From contig NZ_VCJS01000013.1 of NCBI RefSeq assembly GCF_005893125.1, positions 49,571 through 113,570 on the forward strand: a stretch of 64,000 bases of DNA, in the 5' to 3' direction. The stretch is from Nonomuraea basaltis. GTDB lineage: Bacteria; Actinomycetota; Actinomycetes; Streptosporangiales; Streptosporangiaceae. Shown piece after piece: positions 30,101-38,493 of this stretch. Both the position numbers and the translations under genes were made by a program. The notes beneath the pieces are model-generated. The model did no database searches. It was not told the origin of the DNA and saw only the letters and a program-made list of their open reading frames with translations. How positions within the stretch are numbered: the stretch's first letter is position 1; each line of letters starts with the position of its first letter.

Positions 30101-30875
30101 ACCGCGCGAGGCCCCGCAGCCGACCCTGGCGGTGGAGGCCCTGGAGCGGGAACTGCCGCTGGCCGCCGGCGGCGCCAACCAGGCACGCGTCCGCATCGCC
30201 AACGACTCACCCAGACCGGCGTCGGTATCGGTCGACGTGACGACCGACGACGGGGCCGAGGCGACGGTGGACCGGCCGACCCTGCGGATACCCGGACGGT
30301 CGTCGGCGACGGCGCTGGTACGCCTGAGCGGTCAGCGCGAGTCCGGCTCCTCAATCCTCGTCATCGACGCGGTGGCGGCGAACGGGGCGAGTGGGCAGGC
30401 GCACGTCACCCTTCGGCACTCCGACAACCTGGCGGTCAACACGACGGGTAGCCCGTACCCGCGCGTCTGGGCGTCGAGTTACCAGTACCAGCATCCGCCT
30501 TCGTTCCTGACGGACGGTTCTGCGTCGACGTACTGGGTGTCCGGCGGTCATACGCCCGGGCAGGCGCCGACACCGGAGACTCCGGAGTTCATCGGCGTCG
30601 ACCTCGGACTGGCCACGGTGGTGCGTGCGGTGGGGTTGAGCGGCCGGGACAACTGGGCCCCGCGATCGTACGACGTGCAGACGTCTCTGGACGGCGAGCG
30701 GTGGACGACCGTGCTGGCGGTCACGGACGACGCCAGGAACGCGGCGACCACCAGGGCGGTCACGCCGACACGGGCGCGCCACGTACGGCTGCGCATCACC
30801 GAATGCCGTTACCCCACCCAGCCGGGTCACAACACACAGCTGGCCGAGTTCGCTGTCTACTCCGCCGACGCCTGA
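27132..30875 (+). CDS. Large secreted GH106-like hydrolase (alpha-L-rhamnosidase family) with discoidin domain
   Basis: 1247 residues; the ATG overlaps the sialidase stop (TGATG). The signal peptide is Ala-rich, ending near HAASA. The opening block YRWWMPMAFTQDEQLRAEL and DMKAVGAGGAEV is the GH106 pattern, in a TIM-barrel catalytic part to about residue 750. A galactose-binding-like beta sandwich follows (GVGTYTSTFTLDDSW). The C-terminal 150 residues form an F5/8 type C (discoidin) domain (DGSASTYWVSGG). By family it would remove alpha-L-rhamnose or a similar deoxyhexose. Its place in a sialidase operon is unusual and leaves the true substrate open. Confidence 0.75.
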   Translation: MPGQRRCRVAAVPLLAAALAGTPLAIAPTAPPPLHAASAPAALAGSVPRLTAGTFADPPSTARPKYRWWMPMAFTQDEQLRAELADMKAVGAGGAEVATTTAIGPRASHPEFLAEYGWGSPRWAQKVQSMLETAGRLDLALDFTISPRWPAIVPTVTDINDPRASQQLVFSHAFVKGGMRYSGALPSNYRPQPPVGARHTPIAVLLARCGDAACDRQGSGPRMLHRDSVRDLTGSVGDDGTLSLDVPGDAGDTYVLMGFFQTGDGQLRNNFTTTTPNYVLDHLSEQGVRATTQFYDSSILTPPVREALDAVGRVDLFEDSLELGTAQKWTWDFAGQWERRRGYSPISVLPALTDAGSAGLTAAPFFDFTDGSGARIRTDYRQTWNDLYIDSRLVPLRQWANERGMALRSQAYGGPIDTPQAATHVDVPEGESLVFYDNIEPYRLVSVGAHLNGTPVVSSECCAARASVWATTAGGWQSSANLRSVYRGYAGGVTQVVWHGYPYLTKGEGTADQAVWPGMSYGGNTSFAEAWGAKGGPNWRDYRAINDHLARLQLVLRQGKPTFDVALYLQDFGLRSPATTLTGPKTLLESDSPLAERGYTYEYLSPAHLRMPSAKVSDGRLFPSAGAYQAIVLADQKTMAVDTARRLLDLARDGLPVVFVGELPSSTPGFHAAAAQDAELRRLIAQLAARPRVHRVADLAVVPDLLARLGIAPAAACATPSADVLSVRRSDATTDYYYLFNQRSWATEQRLTLTGEGRPYKLDTWTGEITPLTDYRQTPHGVEVNVALEASDTAVIALSTRHDETFRWSAPVEHGPTVARNTGLGPVLLDDWTLQVESWTRGESGLPGDTAKTTLPAVEPVVGERGALPPWSAITPANGYDVDLGDVSGVGTYTSTFTLDDSWGGVRTAYLDLGAAVDTVTVTLNGTRIPARSPQDLRHIEVGRHLRAGDNTLTVRVASTLVNAVRVAPGTGAAGRPRQDYGLFGPVRLTPREAPQPTLAVEALERELPLAAGGANQARVRIANDSPRPASVSVDVTTDDGAEATVDRPTLRIPGRSSATALVRLSGQRESGSSILVIDAVAANGASGQAHVTLRHSDNLAVNTTGSPYPRVWASSYQYQHPPSFLTDGSASTYWVSGGHTPGQAPTPETPEFIGVDLGLATVVRAVGLSGRDNWAPRSYDVQTSLDGERWTTVLAVTDDARNAATTRAVTPTRARHVRLRITECRYPTQPGHNTQLAEFAVYSADA

Positions 30876-30891
30876 GAAACGGAGGCACGCA

Positions 30892-33066
30892 ATGCGCCCT
30901 GTCACTGGAAACCGTTCGCCACGATCCGTACTCGCCGCGGTCTTAGCCGTGGTCACCGTCACCGCGTCCACGGTCCTGGCGCCCTACGCCGCACCGGCAG
31001 CGGCGGCCGGCAGCGACAGACTGCGACTGGTGGCGTTGTCGGCCAGGCCCGAACTGGTGACGGCGGACGACGTGCTCGTCACCGCGGCGGTGCCGCGCGG
31101 CAAGCCGTTGGACGCGGTCCGGTTCACGCTCAACGGCGCCGACATCACCGGCTCCTTCCGGGCAGACGCGAACGCGCACGCCTTCACCGGCCTGGTCGAT
31201 CGGCTGCGGCCCGGACGCAACCACCTTGTCGCGACCGCGGGGCCGCTGCGCGACCAGCTCGTCCTGACGAACCATCCGGCCACCGGGCCGGTGATCAGCG
31301 GTCCGCACGAAACGCCGTACGTCTGCACCACGGACCGGTTCCGCCTGGTCGACGGCGGCACGCTCGGCGACCCTCTCGACGCCGACTGCTCCGTGGCCAC
31401 CCGGGTCGACTACGCCTACCGGTCGACCAGCGGAAAGACCCTGCCGCTGCCGGATCCGGCGGCCAGACCCGACGACCTCGCCTGGACGACGACCCTCACC
31501 GGCCAGACGGTCCCGTTCCTCATCCGGATCGAGACCGGCACGGTCAACCGGTCGATCTACCAGATCTCCATGCTGCACGACCCGGCGACGGAAGAACCCG
31601 CCTTCCACCGGCGCAGCCCCGGCTGGAACGACCGGCTCATCTACACCTTCGGCGGCGGCTGCCGGCGCGGCTGGTACACCCAGGGCACGAACACCGGCGG
31701 TGTACTGGACCCGCAGATGCTCGGCCGCGGCTACGCGGTCGCGTCGGCGTCGCTGAACGTCTTCGGCAACAACTGCAACGACCTGCTCGCGGCAGAGACC
31801 ATGATGATGGTCAAGGAACGGTTCGTCGAGCGCTACGGCGATCCGCTGTTCACCATCGGCTGGGGTTCTTCTGGAGGTTCCTACCAGGGACACCAGATCG
31901 CGGACAACTACCCGGGTCTGCTGGACGGCATCGTGGTCGGGCAGTCGTTCCCCGACGTCACGTCCGCGACGAACTTCACGCTGTTCGACTCCCGGTTGCT
32001 CGAGCACTATTTCACCGAGGTCGCGCCGGACACGTTCAGCCAGGAGGAGCAGCGCCAGGTCGCCGGTTTCCGGCGGTGGGAGAGCATCCGCAACCTCAGC
32101 GACGGGGCGAAGCGGCTGGACCCGGTCGCTGAATTCCCCACTGTGTTGCTCGCGGAGCTGCGCTACCACCCGCAGACCAACCCCCGTGGAGCGCGCGGAG
32201 ACGTCTACGACCACACCGTGAACGTCTACGGACGCGATCCGGCCACCGGGTTCGCCCGGCGGGCTCTGGACAACGTGGGGGTGCAGTACGGGCTGGCCGC
32301 GCTGAACTCGGGCGCGATCACCCCGCAGCAGTTCCTCGACCTCAACCAGGGCATCGGGGGACTGGACATCGACGCCAAGCCGACGGCGCAGCGCACCGCG
32401 GCGGACCCGATCGCGAGGGACGCCGCCCACCGCACCGGACGCATTCTCTTCGGCGGGGCCGGCCTGGCCGGCACGCCGATCATCGACTACCGGTCGTACT
32501 CCGATGACGCCGCGAACGGCGACATCCACATGATGACGCACGGTTACGCCACCCGGGCGCGGCTGGAGGCGGCGAACGGCGACTCCGGCAACCAGGTCTT
32601 CCTCGTGGAGGACAGCCGGTACGGCGGGTTCAGCCTGACCAGCCCGACTCTGCGGTACGCCCTGACGAAGATGGAGGAGTGGCTGACCGCGATCGCGGGC
32701 GACGACCCGCGCTCGCCCGCGCACCAGAAGGTGGTGCGGAACAAGCCGGGTGATCTCACCGACGCCTGCTGGAGCCGCGACGCCGAGCCTCGCAAGATCG
32801 TTCAACGGCTCACCGCGGACAATGCCGGAGAGTGCGGACAGCAGTTCCCTGCCTACCCCACTCCACGACTGGTAGCCGGCGCTCCGCTGACCGATGACGT
32901 GGTGACCTGCCACCGCAAGGCCGTCGACTGGAGCGACTACCGGGTGACCTTCAGCCCGGCCGAGCGCCGTCGGCTGTTGGAGATCTTCCCCTCAGGCGTG
33001 TGCGACTGGACCAAGCCCGGAGTCGGGCAGCGGCCGTTGCGCGATACCTGGCAGGCGTTCAACTGA
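30892..33066 (+). CDS. Secreted DUF6351 alpha/beta-hydrolase-like protein
   Basis: 724 residues with a signal peptide (ending near PAAAAGS). The N-terminal beta part (about 40-130) precedes a region with an alpha/beta-hydrolase nucleophile elbow, GWGSSGGSYQGH, Ser near residue 326. Two Cys-rich segments (GGGCRRGWYTQG, FGNNCNDLL) frame it. I recognise the family (DUF6351 style, distantly tannase-like) but its reaction is unknown. Inside an operon with sialidases and a sialate O-acetylesterase, an esterase acting on an acylated glycan is a reasonable idea, not a demonstrated one. The start is 16 bases after the GH106-like stop, with GGAGG upstream. Confidence 0.75.
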   Translation: MRPVTGNRSPRSVLAAVLAVVTVTASTVLAPYAAPAAAAGSDRLRLVALSARPELVTADDVLVTAAVPRGKPLDAVRFTLNGADITGSFRADANAHAFTGLVDRLRPGRNHLVATAGPLRDQLVLTNHPATGPVISGPHETPYVCTTDRFRLVDGGTLGDPLDADCSVATRVDYAYRSTSGKTLPLPDPAARPDDLAWTTTLTGQTVPFLIRIETGTVNRSIYQISMLHDPATEEPAFHRRSPGWNDRLIYTFGGGCRRGWYTQGTNTGGVLDPQMLGRGYAVASASLNVFGNNCNDLLAAETMMMVKERFVERYGDPLFTIGWGSSGGSYQGHQIADNYPGLLDGIVVGQSFPDVTSATNFTLFDSRLLEHYFTEVAPDTFSQEEQRQVAGFRRWESIRNLSDGAKRLDPVAEFPTVLLAELRYHPQTNPRGARGDVYDHTVNVYGRDPATGFARRALDNVGVQYGLAALNSGAITPQQFLDLNQGIGGLDIDAKPTAQRTAADPIARDAAHRTGRILFGGAGLAGTPIIDYRSYSDDAANGDIHMMTHGYATRARLEAANGDSGNQVFLVEDSRYGGFSLTSPTLRYALTKMEEWLTAIAGDDPRSPAHQKVVRNKPGDLTDACWSRDAEPRKIVQRLTADNAGECGQQFPAYPTPRLVAGAPLTDDVVTCHRKAVDWSDYRVTFSPAERRRLLEIFPSGVCDWTKPGVGQRPLRDTWQAFN

Positions 33067-33084
33067 TCTCATGGAGGACTGCCC

Positions 33085-35223
33085 ATGCCCCGACATCGAT
33101 TCCATACCCGCCTGTTAGTCTCCGGATGCGCTGCCCTGGCATTCGGCGCAGCGACCCTCTCCGCCCCCGGTGTCGCGGCCGCCGCACCAGCCGCCACCGA
33201 CGCCTATTCGACGTCCTGCGACGCCGAGGCCGTGAGCTACCGGCTGGTGCGCGTGCTCGACCTGCCCACCGCCGCGAACTGGCGGGACGCTACCCCTCCG
33301 TACACACTCGACGACACCGCCGGCGTCGCCGGCGGTTTCGACCGGGTCGGCTACTGCCTGGAGCTCACCACAGAAGCGGGCACGAGCTGGGTGTGGACCT
33401 CGATGGAGGCGCTGAGCGGCAACCCCGGCGACGTGGGCCTGCCGACCCGCATGGAGCAGTCGCGGCACCAGTTCGTCGACGACCTGACGGTCGTCTCCAA
33501 CGTGCCCGGCGTACAGGAGGTCGACGGCGGCTCCGGCTGGGTCGAGATGTGGCCCAACCAGTACGACGGAACGGGTTCGCGGCAGATACCGGGAGCGTCC
33601 GAGACCGCACGCGATGCCGACGACGCGGTCCTGTGGGCGAACGGATACGGCTCGTTCCAGGTGCACGCGTTCGCCGACGCCGCAAACGCCCGCGGTCCGC
33701 GGTCCGCGGACGCCGCCACCGCGACTCCGGTGCTGGCCGTCAACGCCTTCACCACCGCCGGACCGCAGACGATGGACGTCGGCATCGGCGCCGGCCCGGG
33801 TGAGAACCCCGACTGGACATCCGCCGCGAACGCCGGCGATTACACCGCCCGGCGGCTCACCTTCTACGCCCGGCCCTCGCTGGCCCGGGTGGACACCGCC
33901 CCCATTTCGCGGCAGGTCGTCCCTCGCCCGGGCCGGACGGCCACCAGCGTGTCTGTGCCGGTCAGCGGGGTGGCACTGGACCCTGACGTCACCGCGGTCG
34001 AGCTGCGGATCACCCGCGACGGCCGGCGGACGACCAGACGGGCAGCCGTGTCACCGGCGGCACCGCGGTTCTCGTTGACCCTCTCGCTGCCTGTGGCGCT
34101 GACGTCGACCGACCTGGAACTCATCGCGCACACCGCCGACGGCGGCAGCCGCCGCATCGGACGCGCGCTCGACGTCGTCGCCGGTGACGTCATCGTCGTG
34201 CAGGGGCAGTCGAACGCGCAGGCCGGCCAGCAGGCGAACTCGACGTCGTCGGAGGAGGACCGGTCCCGGTGGGTACGTACCTTCGGCACGTCCAACAACA
34301 ACACCCCGCGGCTGGCCGCCGCCATGGGCGGCTGGACCTACGCCATGGGCGACAACGTCCAGCGGGTCGCGGCGATCGGCCAGTGGGCGGTCCGGATGGG
34401 ACAGCTGATGTCGGCCGAGCTCGGCATCCCGATCGCCATCGTCAACGGTGCCCGCGGTGGCAAGCCGATCAGCTACTTCGCCCGCAACGACGGCGACCCC
34501 ACCGACGGCGCGACCAGCTACGGGATGCTGTTGCAACGGCTCGCCCGGGCCGGCCTGACCGGGCCGGACGCCATCGACGTCATGCTGTGGTACCAGGGTG
34601 AGGCTGACCGCGACAAGGCTGAGGTACACGTCGCCGGCTTCACCGAGCTGGTCGCGGACTGGCGCCAGGACTACGGCGCCGAGTTGCCGGTATACGTCCA
34701 CCAGGTCCGGAGCTCCCCATGCGACCAAACCATCCCGGTGGCGCTGCGTGACGCCCAACGGCGGCTGCCGGACACCATCGACAACCTGCGGGCGGTGTCG
34801 ACGACCGGCCTCAACGGCCACGACGGTTGCCACTTCCACTACATCGACGGCTATCGCACCCTGGGTGAGCACAACGCGGCCATGCTCCTCGACGACCTGT
34901 ACCGCCCGGGCGCCCCGAAGGTGGCGCCGCCCAACCCCAGAGCGGCTCACCGGGTCGACGGCAACCCGGACCAGCTGGCGGTGACACTCCGCTCCCCGGC
35001 CGGCCCGCTGACCGTCGAGGACGGCGCCGCCGCGGACTTCCTGGTGCCGGGCACCGTCGTGGAATCCGTACGCCGGCAACGCGGCCGTGGTCTGGTGCTG
35101 ACGCTGGACCGGCCGGTACCTGCCGGCGCCACCGTGGCCTACCTCGCCCACCATGGCGCCGGCCCCCGCGTCGTCGACGCCCTCGGCATGGGGCTGCTTG
35201 CCTTCCGGATCCCCGTCGAATAG
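33085..35223 (+). CDS. Sialate O-acetylesterase-like carbohydrate esterase (SASA family)
   Basis: 712 residues, signal peptide ending near VAAAAPA. An N-terminal beta domain of about 200 residues is unassigned. The catalytic part has the nucleophile block VVQGQSNAQAG (Ser near 375), the oxyanion block LWYQGEAD (near 502) and the Asp/His end CHFHYIDGYRTLGEH, which is the SGNH-type arrangement of the SASA/DUF303 family. A small C-terminal beta domain closes the protein. It would strip O-acetyl groups that block sialidases, and is the last gene before a strong hairpin, ending the cluster. Confidence 0.85.
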   Translation: MPRHRFHTRLLVSGCAALAFGAATLSAPGVAAAAPAATDAYSTSCDAEAVSYRLVRVLDLPTAANWRDATPPYTLDDTAGVAGGFDRVGYCLELTTEAGTSWVWTSMEALSGNPGDVGLPTRMEQSRHQFVDDLTVVSNVPGVQEVDGGSGWVEMWPNQYDGTGSRQIPGASETARDADDAVLWANGYGSFQVHAFADAANARGPRSADAATATPVLAVNAFTTAGPQTMDVGIGAGPGENPDWTSAANAGDYTARRLTFYARPSLARVDTAPISRQVVPRPGRTATSVSVPVSGVALDPDVTAVELRITRDGRRTTRRAAVSPAAPRFSLTLSLPVALTSTDLELIAHTADGGSRRIGRALDVVAGDVIVVQGQSNAQAGQQANSTSSEEDRSRWVRTFGTSNNNTPRLAAAMGGWTYAMGDNVQRVAAIGQWAVRMGQLMSAELGIPIAIVNGARGGKPISYFARNDGDPTDGATSYGMLLQRLARAGLTGPDAIDVMLWYQGEADRDKAEVHVAGFTELVADWRQDYGAELPVYVHQVRSSPCDQTIPVALRDAQRRLPDTIDNLRAVSTTGLNGHDGCHFHYIDGYRTLGEHNAAMLLDDLYRPGAPKVAPPNPRAAHRVDGNPDQLAVTLRSPAGPLTVEDGAAADFLVPGTVVESVRRQRGRGLVLTLDRPVPAGATVAYLAHHGAGPRVVDALGMGLLAFRIPVE

Positions 35224-35308
35224 CCACATGACCGTCATCGTGACCGGCCGCAGTGTGCTGGCTCACCGCCGCCACCAGGCACGTGGGGTCGATCATGCGC
35301 AGCAGCAT

Positions 35309-35344
35309 GTCCCGGCCGGCTGAACCCGTCCAGCCGGCCGGGAC
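35309..35344 (+). terminator. Strong hairpin ending the sialic-acid-type cluster
   Basis: Perfect 14-base arms (GTCCCGGCCGGCTG at 35309-35322 and its complement at 35331-35344) around an 8-base loop, 86 bases after the last stop. No U-tract follows. It separates the cluster from the ATPase remnant. Confidence 0.7.
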
Positions 35345-35386
35345 AGTCCGCGGCGAACATGCTCGGTAACGGCTACCGTACACAGG

Positions 35387-36270
35387 GTGAAGTCCTTCAA
35401 TACGACGGGCCCATGCCGGCCGGGCAAGCACTTCATGCTGCCCCCGATTCCCCGGATCCCTGAGGCGAAGGAGCTGGTCGGCGAAGGGAAATACTTCGTC
35501 GTTCCCGGACCCAGGCAGAGCGGCAAGACCACCTCTCTCCAGGCGCTGGCCGCCGAGTTGAGCGCCGAAGCTGAGCACGCGGTGGTGTACGTCTCCTGCG
35601 AGAGCGCCTCCACCAAGGCTGTCGAGGACGCCCCGGCCGAAGTGCGCATACTCTCCGAGCTCCGGGAGGCACCCGGCTGCTGAGCCTCCGGTGGCGATCC
35701 GTCCCGGCTGGTCGGGCCATTGCCGTTCAACATCCTGGCCAAGTCCATGCGGCTGGCCGATTTCACTTTCGAGCAGGTGGCTGAGCTGTACGGTCAGCAC
35801 ACGGACGCCACCGGTCAGGAGTTCACGCCGCACGCGATTCAGCGGGCCTTCCACGCCTCTCAGGGACAGCCGTGGCTGGTCAACGCCCTGGCCCGCGAGA
35901 TCATCCGGGAGATGCGCGTACCAGCCTCGCAGCCGATCACCGATGAGCACATGAACGTAGCGCCAATCCGATCTACCAGGAGGTCGTGCTGCGGGTGCTT
36001 GCCCAGCGGGCCGAGGCCGCCATCCGCATCGACCGGGCCGCGTTCGGCAGTGGGAGGCGGTCGAGCTCAAGGTCCGCCACCCCCGCCAGCCCGATCCCGT
36101 CGCCGACGGACTGACGCAACTCGACGGCTACCTCGACCACCTCGATCTGAAACAAGGCACGCTCGTCGTCTTCGACCGACGCCCCACCGCGCCGCCCCTC
36201 CTGCAACGCACCGCCATCGAGCAGGTCACCAGCCCAGCCGGACATGCCGTCACTCTCGTCCGCGCGTGAC
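35387..36270 (+). pseudogene. AAA-type ATPase with PD-(D/E)XK-like C-terminus, broken by several deletions
   Basis: Pieces in order: a P-loop start (IPRIPEAKELVGEGKYFVV, GPRQSGKTTSLQAL) ending in a TGA at 35683; a second segment resuming near 35700 (GDPSRLVG, FNILAKSMRLADFTFEQ, GQPWLVNALAREII); a frame change near 35960 into NPIYQEVVLRVLAQRAEA; and a further change near 36045 into WEAVELKVRHPRQPDPV, GYLDHLDLKQGTLVVFDRR, ending at 36270. The full-length family is about 500-560 residues; Walker B and part of the nuclease-like core are missing. Every junction loses internal sequence but keeps order. Confidence 0.85.
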
Positions 36271-36442
36271 CTTCCGCGTCCCGGATCACTCGGCCTCACC
36301 AGTGGGCCGCACCCGGACACACCGATGCGCCGGAACGGTGGCTTTTGCTCGTAGCCCTCGCTGGGGTCGACCGGTCAAGACCTGCCGTGATCTCCGAGCG
36401 GAGCCGGCCGGAGATCTTCTGCTGGGTGAGTTGCGCTGGTGG

Positions 36443-37015
36443 TTACTGGTTGCGCACGTGGTCGTAGTGCCGGGCGGCGCGGGCGCGGTTGCCGCAGGCG
36501 GCTGAGCACCATTCGCGCCGGTGGTGGTCCTTGACGAAGAACAGGACGCAGCCGGGGGCCTGGCAGGCGCGCAGTTTGGCGAGGTCGGGCCCGGTGAACA
36601 GGTCCACGGCGTCCTGGGCGATGGCCGACAGCGCGGCGGGTACGGCTGGTGCTTCGCTGAGCGGCTGGACCGAGGGCTCATGATCCCAGCGCAGTTCGCG
36701 CCAGCGCGGGGCCGAACGAACATGTCTGTTCAGCACTTCGACGGCGGCTGCCTCCGGGGGCGTTCCAGTGATGGCCGCCGTGGCCAGAGTCCTGATGGTG
36801 TCACGGATGTCGCGGGCCGTGGCCAGGTCGGACAGCCCGATGGCGATGGGGTCGGGCAGGGGGAGCGCCAGTCGGGAGCGGACCTGCTCCAGCCAGAACG
36901 CCAGCTGCTCGTCGGTCTGCAGGCCGTCCTGGAGGTGGCCGCGCACGGCGTAGGTGGCGTTGGCCAGTTCGATGGGCAGGGGTTCGCCCATCACGGGGCC
37001 GGTGGTCACGGTCAT
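36443..37015 (-). CDS. CGNR zinc-finger protein (ABATE domain)
   Basis: 190 residues. The N-terminal two-thirds form the ABATE domain (LPIELANATYAVRG at the start); the C-terminus is a CGNR zinc finger with ligands in CQAPGCVLFF and REWCSAACGNRARAARHY. Proteins of this family are presumed stress-linked transcription regulators. The ATG overlaps the upstream PPOX stop by four bases (ATGA), so both are read from one - strand transcript. Confidence 0.88.
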   Translation of the reverse strand: MTVTTGPVMGEPLPIELANATYAVRGHLQDGLQTDEQLAFWLEQVRSRLALPLPDPIAIGLSDLATARDIRDTIRTLATAAITGTPPEAAAVEVLNRHVRSAPRWRELRWDHEPSVQPLSEAPAVPAALSAIAQDAVDLFTGPDLAKLRACQAPGCVLFFVKDHHRREWCSAACGNRARAARHYDHVRNQ

Positions 37016-37620
37016 GGCCGGGTCTGGCGCAGTTCGCGGAGCTCGGCGTTCTCCCGCTCCAACTCCGCGATCCGGTCGCGCAGGTGCCCGAGGGCGTGCT
37101 CGACGGCGTCGCGGGGGAACAGTTGGGGGATGTGCTGAGGGCAGTTCCAGTTGAATCCCTCGACATCGATCAGTACGGCGCGCTCCACCTTGGCAGGGTA
37201 GCCCGCGACTGCCAACGCCTGGTCGCCCTCGACCACCCGGGCGCGGCCGAGGATCTTCAGCCGCACCTGGTTGGCGTAGTCCATGAGGAAGAGCGCGACC
37301 CGGTCGTCGTGGTCGAGGTTGCCGCGGGTGATGTACTGCCGGTTGCCGCGGAAGTCGGCGAACCCGAGCGTGTGATCGTCGATCACCGTGAGGAAGCCGG
37401 GCGGTCCGCCGCGGTGCTGGATGTAGGGCCAGCCGGTCTCACCGACCGTGGCCAGGTAGAAGCTGTCGCGTTCGCCGATGAAGTGGCGCTCGTCGTCGCC
37501 CAGCCGGTCGGCTTCCTCCGGTCCGGTGAGCATCCGACGGTAGGCCCGGTCGCTGCCGTGCTCGCGCTGGTGGGCCTGCACACCGGGGGTGAAGGTGAGT
37601 TGTGCGAACCGGCTGGTCAC
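37012..37620 (-). CDS. Pyridoxamine 5'-phosphate oxidase-family flavin-binding protein
   Basis: 202 residues from GTG 37620. The split-barrel core shows FYLATVGETGWPYIQHRGG, GFLTVIDDHTLGFADF and GNRQYITRGNL, the FMN-binding pattern of the PPOX superfamily (general stress/F420 or FMN reductase-like). The last 35 residues form a short coiled coil (RIAELERENAELREL). The substrate is unknown. It lies in a - strand unit AhpD-like, DUF1348 remnant, PPOX, CGNR. Confidence 0.85.
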   Translation of the reverse strand: MTSRFAQLTFTPGVQAHQREHGSDRAYRRMLTGPEEADRLGDDERHFIGERDSFYLATVGETGWPYIQHRGGPPGFLTVIDDHTLGFADFRGNRQYITRGNLDHDDRVALFLMDYANQVRLKILGRARVVEGDQALAVAGYPAKVERAVLIDVEGFNWNCPQHIPQLFPRDAVEHALGHLRDRIAELERENAELRELRQTRP

Positions 37621-37622
37621 GG

Positions 37623-37721
37623 TCAGCTCCCCGGGCCGAAGACGGTGCGGTCTTCCTCGGCCGGCTGCACCTTCTGCGCGGCGGTCTCGGCGGTGAAGGG
37701 GGGAAGCGGCGGGCGAGACAT
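37623..37721 (-). pseudogene. Remnant of a DUF1348 (NTF2-like) gene, 32 codons
   Basis: A perfect AAGGAG site precedes an ATG at 37721. The first 22 residues (MSRPPLPPFTAETAAQKVQP) match the start of DUF1348 proteins, which normally continue AEDAWNTRDPERV for about 155 residues. Here the frame runs AEEDRTVFGPGS and stops. The promoter-proximal end has survived a large internal deletion. It might still be translated as a 32-residue peptide. Confidence 0.7.
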
Positions 37722-37788
37722 GTGTGCTCCTTGTAGGTCCGGTACGGCGTGCGGCTGCACCGCCCGCCGTACCGGGGTCGTGGGCCGG

Positions 37789-38331
37789 TCAGTGCTCGTG
37801 GGTGACGACAGGCCAGTCGATGGCGACCCGGCCTGCCTTGTTGAGGTAGTTGGTGAAGACATTGAGCGCCACGTTCGCGACGACCTCGGCGATCTCGCCG
37901 TCGGACAGACCCGCTTGGCGGGCAGCGGTCAGCTGCTCGTCGGTGACGGTGCCCTGGTTGCGGACCAGGACGGTGGCCAGGATCAGGGCAGCGGCGGCCT
38001 GGGAGTCGTCGGCTTCACCCTTGCGGGCGGCGGTGGCCTCGTCCTGGCTCAGCCCGGCCAGTTTGGTGCCGATGTAGGTGTGCGCGGACAGGCAGTAGTC
38101 ACAGCCGTTCTCCTGGGCGACCAGCAGCGCGATGCGTTCACGGACCGCGGCGGTCAGGCTGCCGCCGCCCAGGGTGCCGGAGAACTCCAGGTAGGCCTTG
38201 AGTACGGCGGGGCTGTTGGCCATCGCCTTGGTCATGTTGGGGGTGACACCGAGGGCCTTTTGCACGGCGGCGAGCAGGTCGGCGGCCTGGCCGGTGGCGG
38301 TCTCGGGCTGAATCAGGGGAAGTCCGGACAT
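37789..38331 (-). CDS. Carboxymuconolactone decarboxylase/AhpD-like protein, paralogue 1
   Basis: 180 residues, all-helical AhpD fold, with the redox pair and His in NGCDYCLSAHTYIG. Such proteins act as alkylhydroperoxidase-type thiol peroxidases. It is closely similar to the gene at 44248-44784 (shared start LPLIQPE, shared LGVTPNMTKAMANSP). Its upstream region carries a palindrome at 38348-38358 and a promoter block duplicated at the other paralogue. It is divergent from the BTAD regulator gene. Confidence 0.9.
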   Translation of the reverse strand: MSGLPLIQPETATGQAADLLAAVQKALGVTPNMTKAMANSPAVLKAYLEFSGTLGGGSLTAAVRERIALLVAQENGCDYCLSAHTYIGTKLAGLSQDEATAARKGEADDSQAAAALILATVLVRNQGTVTDEQLTAARQAGLSDGEIAEVVANVALNVFTNYLNKAGRVAIDWPVVTHEH

Positions 38332-38347
38332 GCAGGGGTCTCGCTCT

Positions 38348-38358
38348 CTAATGATTAG
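38348..38358. promoter_or_regulatory. Palindrome CTAATgATTAG upstream of AhpD-like paralogue 1
   Basis: Perfect 5-base arms about one centre base, 17 bases before the ATG. The paralogue at 44784 lacks it, so it may give this copy separate control. Confidence 0.4.
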
Positions 38359-38403
38359 AATCGCTTTGATTCGTTAGAACGCCGGTGAACCGGTACTGAG
38401 ACA

Positions 38404-38482
38404 GAGCATGCGGGCCCGCATTGATAGGTTCCCCATGCATTCGCCATGGACGGACCTATGGGGGGCTGTTTCGCGACGTCAG
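38404..38482. promoter_or_regulatory. Duplicated promoter block, copy 1 (AhpD-like / BTAD divergent region)
   Basis: About 79 bases align with 44843-44919: GAGCATGCGGGCCCG, TTGATA, TTCCCCATGC and a CGTCAG end are shared. In this copy ATGCGGGCCCGCAT (38408-38421) is a perfect 14-base palindrome. TTGATA could serve as a -35 for the rightward regulator gene. The block is probably the shared control element of the divergent pair. Confidence 0.6.
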
Positions 38483-38493
38483 AAGGGCAGACG

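Noticed and set aside
27132..30875. Possible sialidase fusion of the preceding gene with the GH106-like gene
   Set aside because: A stop and a new start overlap (TGATG), and the downstream protein has its own signal peptide.
37084..38358. 424-codon + strand frame over PPOX and AhpD-like genes
   Set aside because: Val/Gly/Asp-rich shadow of the two - strand genes, both of which have strong motifs.
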